Below are positions 1 through 6,891 of a stretch of 15,579 bases of DNA, in pieces. How positions within the stretch are numbered: position 1 is the first letter of the stretch; every line of letters starts with the position of its first letter. The notes beneath the pieces were generated by a model. The model did not search any database. It was not told the DNA's origin and was given only the letters and a program-made list of their open reading frames with translations. The translations under genes and the position numbers were made by a program. The stretch is taken from positions 1 to 15,579 of the forward strand of contig JAFGFO010000459.1 in NCBI GenBank assembly GCA_016931085.1, read 5' to 3'. The stretch is from Thermoflexales bacterium (lineage in GTDB: Bacteria > Chloroflexota > Anaerolineae > Fen-1058).

Positions 1-1
1 C

Positions 2-2164
2 GTCATCGGGCGGGTGTTCTTTTACCGCGTGCTGGCCGCCATCGCGGGCGCCATCGCGGCCGCCGAGCGCGAGCTGGACGATCACCTGCTGACCCTGCAG
101 CAGCAGGAGATGATCCGCGAACGGGCCCACGTGCCAGAGCTGGAATACATCTTCAAGCACCAACTGACCCAGGAGGCAGCTTACAATGGCCTGCTCAAGC
201 AAGAGCGGCGCGTCTTTCACCGCCAGGTGGCCGAGGTGTTGGAGCGCCTGTTCCCCGACCGGATCGACGAGCAGGTGGGCCTGCTGGCCCATCACTGGCA
301 GCGAGCGGAGGTGGCGGACAAGGCCATCCCTTATTTGCTTCGAGCGGGCAGCCAAGCGGTCGCCGCTTATGCCAACGAGGAGGCGATCGAGTACTTGCGG
401 CAGGCGTTGGCGCTGCTCGACAAGTACGCCGGCAACGAGCAGCAAGCCTGGCAGTTGGAGGCGTTTGGCCGGCTGGGGCAAGCCTATCATGCGATTGGGC
501 GTCTGGCAGAGGCGGAAGACTGCTTCCGCAAGGCGATTGCGATTGGGCAAGACATGGGCATAACGCCTCGCGAGTTGGTGCGGCTTTACTACTGGCTGTG
601 CGATGTATTGTGGTGGCAAGGGCGCTACGACGACGTGATTCGCCAGTCGGAGGACGGGTTGGCCTTGTTAGGCGCGGGCAGCAAGTCAGCTGAGGCCGCC
701 ATGATGTACAAGCACCTGGGGGGCGGGTATGTGATCAAAGGCGAACAAGAATTGGGCCTGGGATGTGCTGACGAGATCGAGCGTTTCCTGGCGGACTTGC
801 CGTACGAGCCAGAGATCAGGTCCGCCTACACCGACGTTGCCCTGGTGCACAGGTGGCGTGGGGACATTGAGGGAGCGCTGACCTGGCTGCGGCGGCTCGA
901 GGCGCTGGCAACACCCTATCATGATTTGCGAGCAGTGGGCGAGGTGCATCATTGGCGAGGCGGGGCCCTGTTTGACCTCGGCGACTTGCGCGGGGCCATG
1001 CGGGAATATCGCCAGGCCATAGAGCTGTTTGACCGGATCGGGGATATCCGGCACATCGGTATGCTCTATACAGACGAGGCCGGCGTCCATCTGGCCCTGG
1101 GCGATCCCGAAAGCGCCAGGCACTGCGCGGACAGGGCGCTCGAGATCGTACCCGATGCCTGGAATTTGATGCGGGCCTATATACAGGCCGGCTATGCCGC
1201 TCTCTGTCAGGGAGCTAGCGATGAGGCACTGGACATGTTTCAGAAAGCGGACCTGGCGCTTGTTGGCGGCGATCAGTACAAGACTGAATTGGCCTATAAT
1301 TTTGGGCAACTCTGCCTGGCACACGGAGAGCGTGCCGAGGCATTCCGGCACTTTGAACACACCCTGACTGAGCCGGGCCTGGCGTGGCTGACTCAGCAGC
1401 CCTACTGGCTGGGACGTATTTTGGACGGCCTCGAACAGAGCACCGACCCGGAAACGTTTCATGCCCTATGCCGCCGCCTGGGACAGGAAGCGGCCAGCCA
1501 TCAACTGAGCCGGTGCTTCCTGTCGCCGGCCGAGCCTGGCACTGCCGGGGAGCCGGTCTTGCAAGATGATGCTGCTTTCCTGGAGGCCGGCTGGAGCTGG
1601 GTGGATCCCTTGGGAGACTGCGCCCATGTGGCACACGCCGGGCTAGAGATCCGCGCTTCAAACGGGCGAGACTTGTTGTGGGCTAACCAGAGCGCGCCGC
1701 GCCTGGTGCGGCCTGTGGAGGGGGACTGGGCCGCGCAGGTCACGTGCAGCGCCGCCTCGACGGATTTACCCGCCGCCGGCGGGCTATTACTCTGGAAGGA
1801 CCAGCATAATCACCTGCGCCTGGACGTCGGGCAATTGGACCGGCGGGCGATTGTCCTGATCGCTCGCGTGGCCGGCCGGGCCGCTGTCGTCGGGCGTGGG
1901 CGCTTGCCGCTTGGTCTCGAAACGCAGGTCTGGCTGCGCCTCGAGCGGACAGGGAAGCAGGTGCGCGCCCTGTGCAGCCAAGACGGGCGCCAATGGTTCG
2001 GCGTCGGACAGGCGGCCCTCCCCGCTCAAGATCCCGTTCAGGTCGGCGTGTATGCCGCCGGCAATATAGAGTGGGCTACCTACCGCCGCGCTTATCCGGC
2101 TGGAACGGCCATCCGCTTTACGACATTCAGGCTAGCCAAACTGTCGCGATTGGGCGCGGTTTGA
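2..2164 (+). CDS. TPR-repeat regulator of the cyclase/AAA-ATPase type, 3' part (5' end outside window)
   Basis: The frame is open from base 2 and the first residues read VIGRVFFYRVL. This resembles the stretch just after the AAA ATPase core in large bacterial adenylate-cyclase/LuxR-like TPR regulators, so the real start lies upstream and the GTG at 14 is not the start. The segment containing HQLTQEAAYNGLL (about residues 50-65) is typical of these proteins. It is followed by helical TPR-like repeats with AIPYLLRAGSQA, AIEYLRQAL, AEDCFRKAI and AMREYRQAI (about residues 100-420). The last 170 residues differ: a beta-rich segment with LLWANQSAPRL, GGLLLWKDQHNHLRLDVG and VGVYAAGN looks like a DUF1349/concanavalin-like fold. 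No signal peptide can be judged. A signalling or scaffold role is inferred from family; the ligand is unknown. The stop codon overlaps the rplU promoter. Confidence 0.8.
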   Translation, partial: VIGRVFFYRVLAAIAGAIAAAERELDDHLLTLQQQEMIRERAHVPELEYIFKHQLTQEAAYNGLLKQERRVFHRQVAEVLERLFPDRIDEQVGLLAHHWQRAEVADKAIPYLLRAGSQAVAAYANEEAIEYLRQALALLDKYAGNEQQAWQLEAFGRLGQAYHAIGRLAEAEDCFRKAIAIGQDMGITPRELVRLYYWLCDVLWWQGRYDDVIRQSEDGLALLGAGSKSAEAAMMYKHLGGGYVIKGEQELGLGCADEIERFLADLPYEPEIRSAYTDVALVHRWRGDIEGALTWLRRLEALATPYHDLRAVGEVHHWRGGALFDLGDLRGAMREYRQAIELFDRIGDIRHIGMLYTDEAGVHLALGDPESARHCADRALEIVPDAWNLMRAYIQAGYAALCQGASDEALDMFQKADLALVGGDQYKTELAYNFGQLCLAHGERAEAFRHFEHTLTEPGLAWLTQQPYWLGRILDGLEQSTDPETFHALCRRLGQEAASHQLSRCFLSPAEPGTAGEPVLQDDAAFLEAGWSWVDPLGDCAHVAHAGLEIRASNGRDLLWANQSAPRLVRPVEGDWAAQVTCSAASTDLPAAGGLLLWKDQHNHLRLDVGQLDRRAIVLIARVAGRAAVVGRGRLPLGLETQVWLRLERTGKQVRALCSQDGRQWFGVGQAALPAQDPVQVGVYAAGNIEWATYRRAYPAGTAIRFTTFRLAKLSRLGAV

Positions 2165-2189
2165 CAAAACTGGGCCAGGCGGGTATAAT
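2161..2189 (+). promoter_or_regulatory. Consensus sigma-70 promoter of the rplU operon
   Basis: TTGACA at 2161-2166 and TATAAT at 2184-2189 are separated by exactly 17 bases, a perfect match to both consensus hexamers. The -35 box overlaps the TGA stop of the preceding gene. Transcription should start near 2196, giving a leader of about 50 bases before rplU. Confidence 0.85.
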
Positions 2190-2193
2190 AGCA

Positions 2194-2225
2194 TTTCGTG
2201 GGCGGCTACCTTGGTGGCCACGAAA
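2194..2225 (+). promoter_or_regulatory. Leader hairpin upstream of rplU, possible L21 autoregulatory leader
   Basis: TTTCGTGG (2194-2201) pairs perfectly with CCACGAAA (2218-2225). Inside, CTAC (2206-2209) can pair with GTGG (2214-2217) around a CTTG loop. The hairpin would form at the very 5' end of the transcript, about 20 bases before the GTG start. L21 operons in other bacteria carry autoregulatory leaders. Assigning that role here is inference; the hairpin could instead protect the mRNA 5' end. Confidence 0.4.
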
Positions 2226-2246
2226 AGTCATGACGAGAGGTGAAAG

Positions 2247-2564
2247 GTGTACGCAATTGTTAAAGTAGGTGGAGCTCAATATCGCGTCAGCGAGGGTGAG
2301 CGTGTTCGTGTCGAGCACTTGCCGGCCGCGGTAGGCGAGCAGATCCAGTTGGACAAGGTGCTTGTGTTGGCCGACGGCGAGAACATCGCGCTTGGGCAGC
2401 CGACCGTGGCCGGCGCGAGGGTGAGCGCGACCGTGGTCGAGCAACACAAGGGCAAAAAGATCATCGTTTTCCACTACCGCCCGGGCGCCAAGCACCAGCG
2501 TGTCAAGGGTGGGCATCGCCAGAATTATACCTGGCTGCGCGTGGACGAGATTGTAGGAGCTTAG
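2247..2564 (+). CDS. rplU: 50S ribosomal protein L21
   Basis: This 105-residue protein has the usual L21 length. It starts [20 protein letters not shown] and carries the C-terminal signature region [13 protein letters not shown]...[13 protein letters not shown], which contacts 23S rRNA. The start is GTG at 2247, chosen because GAGAGG at 2235-2240 is correctly spaced and the product then begins exactly as L21 does. It is the first gene of rplU-rpmA-rpmE, behind a perfect promoter. Only 10 bases separate it from rpmA, so the two are co-transcribed. Confidence 0.97.
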   Translation: MYAIVKVGGAQYRVSEGERVRVEHLPAAVGEQIQLDKVLVLADGENIALGQPTVAGARVSATVVEQHKGKKIIVFHYRPGAKHQRVKGGHRQNYTWLRVDEIVGA

Positions 2565-2574
2565 GGGGTATCGA

Positions 2575-2856
2575 ATGGCACACAAAAAAAGCAGTGGGTC
2601 CGGCCGCAACGGGCGCGATAGCCAGTCCAAGCGGCGCGGCGTCAAATGTTTTGCCGGGCAGCCGGTTCGCGCCGGCAACATCATCGTCCGCCAATGCGGA
2701 ACGCATTTCAAGCAGGGCGAGGGCGTGGGCCTTGGCAGGGATTACACCTTGTTTGCGACGCAGGACGGCGTAGTGGCTTTCGAGCCGCTGCCCGGCGGGC
2801 GCAAACGCATCAGCGTGAAGACACAGCCAGCCCAAGCACAGGAGAGTGTCGCATGA
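2575..2856 (+). CDS. rpmA: 50S ribosomal protein L27
   Basis: The 93-residue product begins [16 protein letters not shown] and continues with [26 protein letters not shown], the canonical L27 core. The N-terminal tail reaches toward the peptidyl transferase centre in known ribosomes. There is no Firmicutes-type cleavable N-terminal extension, as the protein starts directly at MAHKK. A purine-rich TTAGGGGG run just upstream serves as ribosome binding site. The C-terminus runs about ten residues past the core ([10 protein letters not shown]). Its stop overlaps the rpmE start in an ATGA arrangement, indicating translational coupling. Confidence 0.97.
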   Translation: MAHKKSSGSGRNGRDSQSKRRGVKCFAGQPVRAGNIIVRQCGTHFKQGEGVGLGRDYTLFATQDGVVAFEPLPGGRKRISVKTQPAQAQESVA

Positions 2857-3146
2857 AATCCGGTATTCACCCCAAGTGGTATCCCGAGGCCCAGGTGACT
2901 TGTGCCTGCGGCAATGCGTGGAAGGTCGGCGCGACCATCGAGGCCATTCGGACCGACGTGTGCTCCAAGTGTCACCCGTTTTTCACGGGCGAACAGCGCA
3001 TCGTAGACACCGAAGGGCAGGTCGAGCGCTTTGTCCGGCGGCTCGAGCAGGCCGTGGGCGACCAGACCCGCACCAAGCGCCAAAAGGCCGCCCAGCGCAA
3101 GCAGCGCCGGGCCATCGTCGAGCTTGTCGACGAAGCCGAGGCTTGA
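2853..3146 (+). CDS. rpmE: 50S ribosomal protein L31, zinc-binding form
   Basis: This 97-residue protein begins [20 protein letters not shown], a clear L31 start. Cysteines 17, 19, 37 and 40 (TCACG and CSKCHPF) form the zinc ribbon, so this is the C+ paralogue rather than the zinc-free form made under zinc starvation. L31 bridges the two ribosomal subunits. The last 30 residues are a basic then acidic tail ([15 protein letters not shown]...), longer than the roughly 70-residue E. coli protein. The ATG at 2853 overlaps the rpmA stop by four bases. A longer in-frame opening exists from 2646, but it lies inside rpmA and is not the start. Confidence 0.96.
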   Translation: MKSGIHPKWYPEAQVTCACGNAWKVGATIEAIRTDVCSKCHPFFTGEQRIVDTEGQVERFVRRLEQAVGDQTRTKRQKAAQRKQRRAIVELVDEAEA

Positions 3147-3169
3147 TCATATAGACGATCTTGAACATC

Positions 3170-3230
3170 AAGGGCAGATGCCATTTATAATGAGCCAGCT
3201 CATTATAAATGCCACATCTGCCCTTTTGTA
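3170..3230 (+). terminator. Long hairpin after rpmE, probable intrinsic terminator
   Basis: An inverted repeat of about 25 bases per arm runs from 3170-3194 to 3199-3225. The inner part CATTTATAATGAG pairs perfectly with CTCATTATAAATG around a CCAG loop. After a small asymmetric bulge, the outer part AAGGGCAGATG pairs with CATCTGCCCTT. CTTTTGTA follows, a short T-run that fits rho-independent termination of the ribosomal protein operon. The stem is unusually long for a terminator. It also contains TATAAT (3186-3191) with TTGAAC 19 bases upstream (3161-3166), which could be a weak tdk promoter. Confidence 0.6.
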
Positions 3231-3244
3231 TTAGGGAGGCGAGC

Positions 3245-3835
3245 GTGGAGCCCCAACCACAACGCGGCAGCCTGGAAGTCATCTGCGGCAGCATGTTCAG
3301 CGGCAAGACCGAAGAGCTGATCCGGCGCGTGCGCCGGGCCAAAATCGCCCGCCAGAACGTCCAGGTGTTCAAGCCAGCCCTTGACACGCGCTATACCGTC
3401 GAGGCCGTCGAGTCGCACAACGGCCTGGGCGTGGACGCGGTGCCCATCCAGACCGCCGGCGAAGTGCTGAACTTGCTCCGGCCTGACACGACCGTCGTGG
3501 CCATCGATGAAGTGCAATTCTTTGGATGGGACGTCACCGAAATCTGCAAACAACTGGCTGACAAGGGCTTGCGCGTGATCGTGGCCGGCCTGGACATGGA
3601 TTTTCGCGGCGAGCCCTTCGGTCCCATGCCGGTATTGATGGCCGAGGCCGAGGAAGTCCACAAGCTGCAGGCCATTTGCGTGGTGTGTGGCGAGCCGGCC
3701 AGCCGCACCCAACGCTTGATCGACGGCCAACCGGCCACCTTTGACGACCCGGTCATCCTGGTCGGCGGGAGCGAGTCATACGAGGCACGCTGCCGCCACT
3801 GCCACCAGTTGCCGCGCCAGCCTGGCAGCCCCTAG
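3245..3835 (+). CDS. tdk: Thymidine kinase, type II
   Basis: This enzyme phosphorylates thymidine with ATP in pyrimidine salvage. The 196-residue product has the Walker A loop GSMFSGKT (residues 15-22), the SHNG motif (57-60), IDEVQFF (87-93) with probable catalytic Glu89, and the lasso-region zinc cysteines 145/148 (CVVC) and 183/186 (CRHC). These are all hallmarks of type II, tetrameric TK. The start is GTG at 3245, behind AGGGAGG at 3233-3239. An upstream in-frame ATG at 3209 lies inside the hairpin and has no binding site. It follows the L21-L27-L31 operon and precedes hpt, so salvage genes are clustered. Confidence 0.95.
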   Translation: MEPQPQRGSLEVICGSMFSGKTEELIRRVRRAKIARQNVQVFKPALDTRYTVEAVESHNGLGVDAVPIQTAGEVLNLLRPDTTVVAIDEVQFFGWDVTEICKQLADKGLRVIVAGLDMDFRGEPFGPMPVLMAEAEEVHKLQAICVVCGEPASRTQRLIDGQPATFDDPVILVGGSESYEARCRHCHQLPRQPGSP

Positions 3836-3866
3836 CGGGGCACTCGAGCCGGGAAGAAAATGCCTT

Positions 3867-3895
3867 GTAGGGGCGGGCCGCCCAACCACCCCTGC
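3867..3895. repeat. Imperfect GC-rich hairpin between tdk and hpt
   Basis: GTAGGGG (3867-3873) pairs with CCCCTGC (3889-3895), including one G-U pair, enclosing a GC-rich segment GGGCGGGCCGCCC. It sits in the 85-base gap and looks like a degenerate dispersed intergenic repeat. No T-run follows. Its function is unknown, and there is no second copy in this window. Confidence 0.3.
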
Positions 3896-3920
3896 ACCTA
3901 GCCATCATCAGGATAGCACA

Positions 3921-4484
3921 ATGGTTCAACTCGGTCACGAAAAAATCGTCGTCGACAACTATGTTGCCGAGGTATTGATTTCGGCCGAACGCCTCCAAGC
4001 CCGCCTGGTCGAGCTGGGCGCCCAGATCAGCACCGACTACGCGGGCCTGGACCTGGTGTTGGTGTGTATTCTCAAAGGGGGGGTGCTGTTCCTGACCGAC
4101 CTGATGCGCCAACTGGCCATCCCACACGAGATCGATTTTCTATCCGTGATGAGTTACGGCAGCGGCGCGCGCCAATCGAGCGGCGCCGTCCGCATCCAAA
4201 TGGACCTGGCGACCAACATCGCCGGGCGCGATGTGCTCATCGTGGAAGACATCATCGACAGCGGGCGCACGCTCGAGTACATCGTCAACATGCTGGGTGC
4301 GCGCGCGCCAGCATCTCTCAAGATATGTACGCTGCTGGACAAGGTCGAGCGGCGTGAGGTAGAGGTGCCGCTAGCGTACGTGGGCTTCCAGATCCCGGAC
4401 AAGTTCGTATTCGGCTATGGCCTCGATCTGGACGAGAAATACCGCAACCTGCCGTTCATCGGCGTGATCAAGGGAATCCGCTAG
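3921..4484 (+). CDS. hpt: Hypoxanthine (guanine) phosphoribosyltransferase
   Basis: The enzyme makes IMP (and usually GMP) from hypoxanthine (or guanine) and PRPP in purine salvage. The 187-residue product shows LKGG (51-54, pyrophosphate binding), SYGSG (78-82, flexible loop), the PRPP-binding loop VLIVEDIIDSG (105-115) with the acidic pair Glu109-Asp110, and KFVFGYGLDLDEKYRNLPFIGV near the C-terminus. All are typical of bacterial HPRT. The frame is open further upstream through the end of tdk. The ATG at 3921 gives a standard N-terminus and has an AGGA at 3910-3913 with suitable spacing. It may be co-transcribed with tdk. Confidence 0.94.
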   Translation: MVQLGHEKIVVDNYVAEVLISAERLQARLVELGAQISTDYAGLDLVLVCILKGGVLFLTDLMRQLAIPHEIDFLSVMSYGSGARQSSGAVRIQMDLATNIAGRDVLIVEDIIDSGRTLEYIVNMLGARAPASLKICTLLDKVERREVEVPLAYVGFQIPDKFVFGYGLDLDEKYRNLPFIGVIKGIR

Positions 4485-4509
4485 ACATCTCTATAGGCCC
4501 AATTGTCTG

Positions 4510-4567
4510 AGTATTTCGCGGCGATTGCACGATCACCATGGTAGACGCATTTACGCCGCGAAATACT
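4510..4567. terminator. 14-bp inverted repeat between convergent hpt and GTPase genes
   Basis: AGTATTTCGCGGCG (4510-4523) is perfectly repeated in inverse at 4554-4567 across a 30-base centre that contains the palindrome ACCATGGT. The right arm overlaps the stop codon of the minus-strand GTPase gene. The position between convergent genes suggests a bidirectional terminator. The large centre and absence of a T-run leave a degenerate mobile-element remnant possible. Confidence 0.45.
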
Positions 4568-5105
4568 AGCGCGTGCTTTGGGACGCCAGACGCGCGAGCA
4601 TGACAAAAAACTCGTCAACGCCCGCGCCAGATAAAGCACTCGTTTCAATATAGGGGACCTTTAAATGCTGCCTGGCCCAGCCTTCCGCGTGATCACGCTG
4701 CACCTTGCGAGGCAAATCGATCTTGTTCCCGATCACCATAAAGTGGCACTTGGGGCTTACCCGGCTTATTTCGCGCTGCCACTTGGGCAGATTCTCCAAT
4801 GAAAGCGGATCGGTCGCATCGTAAATCAAGGCCACTGCCCGCGCGCCCCGGTAGAAGGTATCCCTAAACGCGCCAAAGCGTTCCTGGCCGGCCACGTCCC
4901 AAATAGACAGCTTGATAGGCTTGCCGTCCACCTCGACGATCTTGATCTGAAAGTCCACGCCGATGGTCATAATACGGGACTCTTGAAACATGCCCGTACA
5001 GTAGCGGCGAATCAGGCTGGTTTTGCCTACTCCGCCATCCCCGGCGACGACGACTTTGATAATCGGAAATACCTGGGTTGCCTGGGGAGAAGGTGAATCT
5101 GACAT
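4566..5105 (-). CDS. Rab/Ras-like small GTPase
   Basis: A 179-residue single-domain P-loop GTPase of strikingly eukaryote-like form. Visible motifs are G1 GDGGVGKTS (22-30), the G2 switch I threonine in TIGVDF (Thr47), G3 WDVAGQERF (69-77, Gln74 matching Ras Gln61), G4 NKID (127-130) and G5 ETSA (154-157). It ends QSTR, without cysteines for prenylation and without a membrane segment, so it is probably cytosolic. Bacterial Ras-like proteins (MglA and related groups) act in polarity and motility and often pair with Roadblock proteins or GAPs; none is encoded nearby. The start is ATG at 5105 with AGGAGA just upstream. A possible promoter, TTGAAA (5142-5137), N16, TATAGG (5120-5115), overlaps that site. 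Its cellular role is unknown. Confidence 0.92.
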   Translation of the reverse strand: MSDSPSPQATQVFPIIKVVVAGDGGVGKTSLIRRYCTGMFQESRIMTIGVDFQIKIVEVDGKPIKLSIWDVAGQERFGAFRDTFYRGARAVALIYDATDPLSLENLPKWQREISRVSPKCHFMVIGNKIDLPRKVQRDHAEGWARQHLKVPYIETSALSGAGVDEFFVMLARLASQSTR

Positions 5106-5154
5106 ATAGCTTCTCCTATATCTGAAACTCGACTAATTTCAAAACTGCGTTATA

Positions 5155-5252
5155 CTAGGAGCCTGTCGGAGAGACGACATGTTGCGCTTACCTTCCCGAA
5201 AGCTCCGAGCTTTCGGGAAGGTGGACAATCGCTCTCTCCGATAGCCTGCTAG
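5155..5252. mobile_element. MITE-like palindromic element, copy 1, flanked by CTAG
   Basis: A 90-base non-coding element (5159-5248) lies between two CTAG tetranucleotides (5155-5158 and 5249-5252), which look like a 4-base target duplication. Its ends are imperfect inverted repeats sharing TCGGAGAGA. The centre is a perfect 16-bp inverted repeat (5190-5205 and 5207-5222) with a single middle base, core CTTCCCGAAAGCTC. A second copy in opposite orientation at 15493-15579 differs at only two positions over the 83 bases visible. No transposase is in view, so mobilisation in trans is inferred. Confidence 0.75.
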
Positions 5253-5275
5253 GGCGGTCGAAGACGACCGCGGGC
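5252..5275 (-). repeat. Single copy of the GTCGTCTTCGAC hairpin repeat
   Basis: Read on the minus strand this is the same 24 bases found at 10657-10680. It forms a hairpin with stem GCGGTCG/CGACCGC and a TCTT loop. It abuts the MITE and lies about 20 bases upstream of the CCA-adding enzyme gene. Confidence 0.65.
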
Positions 5276-5293
5276 AGACTGGAATAAATCATC

Positions 5294-6808
5294 ATGCCGA
5301 GTAAATTATACACGATTAGTGCAAATAGTTCAAACTGGCCCCGGGGAGAATCCCTGGTGCGAACTGTGAGCCAGGTTCTGGCCGAGTACCAGGTAGAAGG
5401 CATGCTGGTAGGCGGCGCGGTGCGTGATGCGTTGTTGGGACGGCCAGTGCACGACTGGGATTTTGCCATCAAGCACAAGGCCCTGCCCGTGGCACGCGAA
5501 ACGGCCAATCGCTTGCACGCCGCCTATTACACCCTGGACGCCGCGCGTGAAACGGGGCGCGTGGTAATGCGCAAGGAGGACGGCTCGCGCATGGTGATGG
5601 ATTTTGCCCTGTGCCGCGGGGGCAGTTGGATCACCGACCTGGAAACGCGCGATTTCACGCTAAACGCCATGGCCATCCCGCTCACTCCCCCAGGCGCGCT
5701 GCTCGATCCCCTGGGTGGGCAAGTCGATCTGGCCGCCCGGCTCGTGCGCGCCACAAGTCCACTCGCTTTTCAGAACGACCCCGTGCGCGTTTTGCGCTGT
5801 GTGCGCATGGCGGCCACCTTGGACTTTGACATCGAAGCAGACACGGCCACCTGGGCACGGCAAGCCGCGCCGCTATTAGACCACGTTTCGGCCGAACGAG
5901 TGCGTGACGAGCTGGTCCGCTTGTTGGCCACGGCCGCCGGCCTGCGCCAACTGGACGAGCTGGGAGCCTTGGAGCGCGTGCTGCCCGAGGTCGGCCCCAT
6001 GAAAGACACCGGCCAGTCCCGTCCCCACCATTGGAACGTGTTCGAGCACAGCCTGATGCTCCTCGAGATACTGGAGCAACTTTTGAGCACCCTAGAAGGG
6101 CAAGGCCATCACACTGAGCTGCCTGTGCCACCGCAGGTGTGGGAAGACGTGCGCCGGAGCCTGGGTCCCTACCGCGCCGAGTTGGCCGAGCACCTGGCGG
6201 TGACGCTTTCGGACGAGCGCACGGTGCTGGACGCGCTCAAGCTGGCGGCGCTGCTGCACGACTGCGGCAAGCCAGCCACGCTCTCTGTCGAGGAAAGCGG
6301 GCGCACGCGCTTTTTCGATCACAACCAGGTGGGCGCCGACCTGGCCGGCGCACGCGCGCGCGCACTGCGCCTGGCCAACGTCGAGATCGAGCGCGTGCGG
6401 ACGATCATCGCCAACCACATGCGCCCTCAGCAACTGGCCGATTCGGGCCTCACGGCGCGCGGGGTGTACCGCTATTTCCGCGACACCGGCGCGGCCGGCG
6501 TGGAGATTGTCCTGCTGGCGTTGGCCGATCACCTGGCCACCTACGGCCTGGACTTGCAGCCGAAGAAATGGGCCAGCCGCTTGGCCACGGCCAACGCATT
6601 AATGAGCGAATACTTTGGCCGGCTGCGAGCCGAGCTGGCGGCGGCGCCGCTCGTCAACGGCAAAGAGCTGATCAAAATCCTGCGCCTTTCTCCCGGCCCA
6701 CAAATAGGCCAACTGCTGGAAGTGATCCGCGAGGCGCAAGGGGCCGGCGAGATCCACACCCGGGCCGAGGCGCTCGAGCTGGCAAAGCAAATCGTAAATC
6801 GCAAATAG
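5294..6808 (+). CDS. CCA-adding tRNA nucleotidyltransferase/poly(A) polymerase family protein with HD domain
   Basis: This class II nucleotidyltransferase most likely adds or repairs the tRNA 3' CCA, or adds A tails. The 504-residue product has GGAVRD (40-45), the metal-binding DWD (54-56), a third Asp in VMDFA (103), RDFTLNAMA (119-127), DPLGG (138-142) and DPVRVLRCVRMAA (162-174). The SAERVRDELVRLL segment (199-211) is the nucleobase-recognition region. The C-terminal half is an HD phosphohydrolase-like domain with HHWNVFEHS (245-253), LLHDCGKP (320-327), ANHMRP (373-378) and ADH (411-413). CCA addition cannot be told from A addition by eye. The start is ATG at 5294 with a weak binding site. 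The last codons (QIVNRK) are encoded by a 7-bp-period repeat. Confidence 0.88.
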   Translation: MPSKLYTISANSSNWPRGESLVRTVSQVLAEYQVEGMLVGGAVRDALLGRPVHDWDFAIKHKALPVARETANRLHAAYYTLDAARETGRVVMRKEDGSRMVMDFALCRGGSWITDLETRDFTLNAMAIPLTPPGALLDPLGGQVDLAARLVRATSPLAFQNDPVRVLRCVRMAATLDFDIEADTATWARQAAPLLDHVSAERVRDELVRLLATAAGLRQLDELGALERVLPEVGPMKDTGQSRPHHWNVFEHSLMLLEILEQLLSTLEGQGHHTELPVPPQVWEDVRRSLGPYRAELAEHLAVTLSDERTVLDALKLAALLHDCGKPATLSVEESGRTRFFDHNQVGADLAGARARALRLANVEIERVRTIIANHMRPQQLADSGLTARGVYRYFRDTGAAGVEIVLLALADHLATYGLDLQPKKWASRLATANALMSEYFGRLRAELAAAPLVNGKELIKILRLSPGPQIGQLLEVIREAQGAGEIHTRAEALELAKQIVNRK

Positions 6809-6815
6809 GCAAATG
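6788..6815 (+). repeat. Degenerate heptamer repeat over the end of the CCA-enzyme gene
   Basis: Successive 7-base units CAAATCG, TAAATCG, CAAATAG and GCAAATG occupy 6788-6815. The first three are exactly the last six codons plus the stop of the upstream gene. The CAAATCG word recurs in the array upstream of recJ. Confidence 0.6.
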
Positions 6816-6842
6816 CCGATCTTTGGTCGGAGCAACTCTGCA

Positions 6843-6891
6843 AATTACGTTTAACGTTTCAGGTTTTAGGTCTTAGGTTTCACGCATCACG
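6843..6891 (-). repeat. Seven-unit degenerate heptamer repeat over the end of the epimerase gene
   Basis: Seven consecutive 7-base units fill 6843-6891. On the plus strand they are AATTACG, TTTAACG, TTTCAGG, TTTTAGG, TCTTAGG, TTTCACG and CATCACG. They include the epimerase stop codon (6873-6875) and its last five codons (VMRET). Apart from this and the preceding array, the convergent gap 6809-6872 holds only a short possible hairpin around CCGATCTTTGGTCGG. Confidence 0.65.

Noticed and set aside
2127..2711. Minus-strand 194-codon frame over rplU and rpmA
   Set aside because: It overlaps two unmistakable ribosomal protein genes and has no recognisable content.
5155..5252. Perfect 33-base palindrome as a rho-independent terminator
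   Set aside because: It lies between divergent genes where no transcript should end, lacks a T-run, and recurs as part of a 90-base element with CTAG flanks, which fits a mobile element better.
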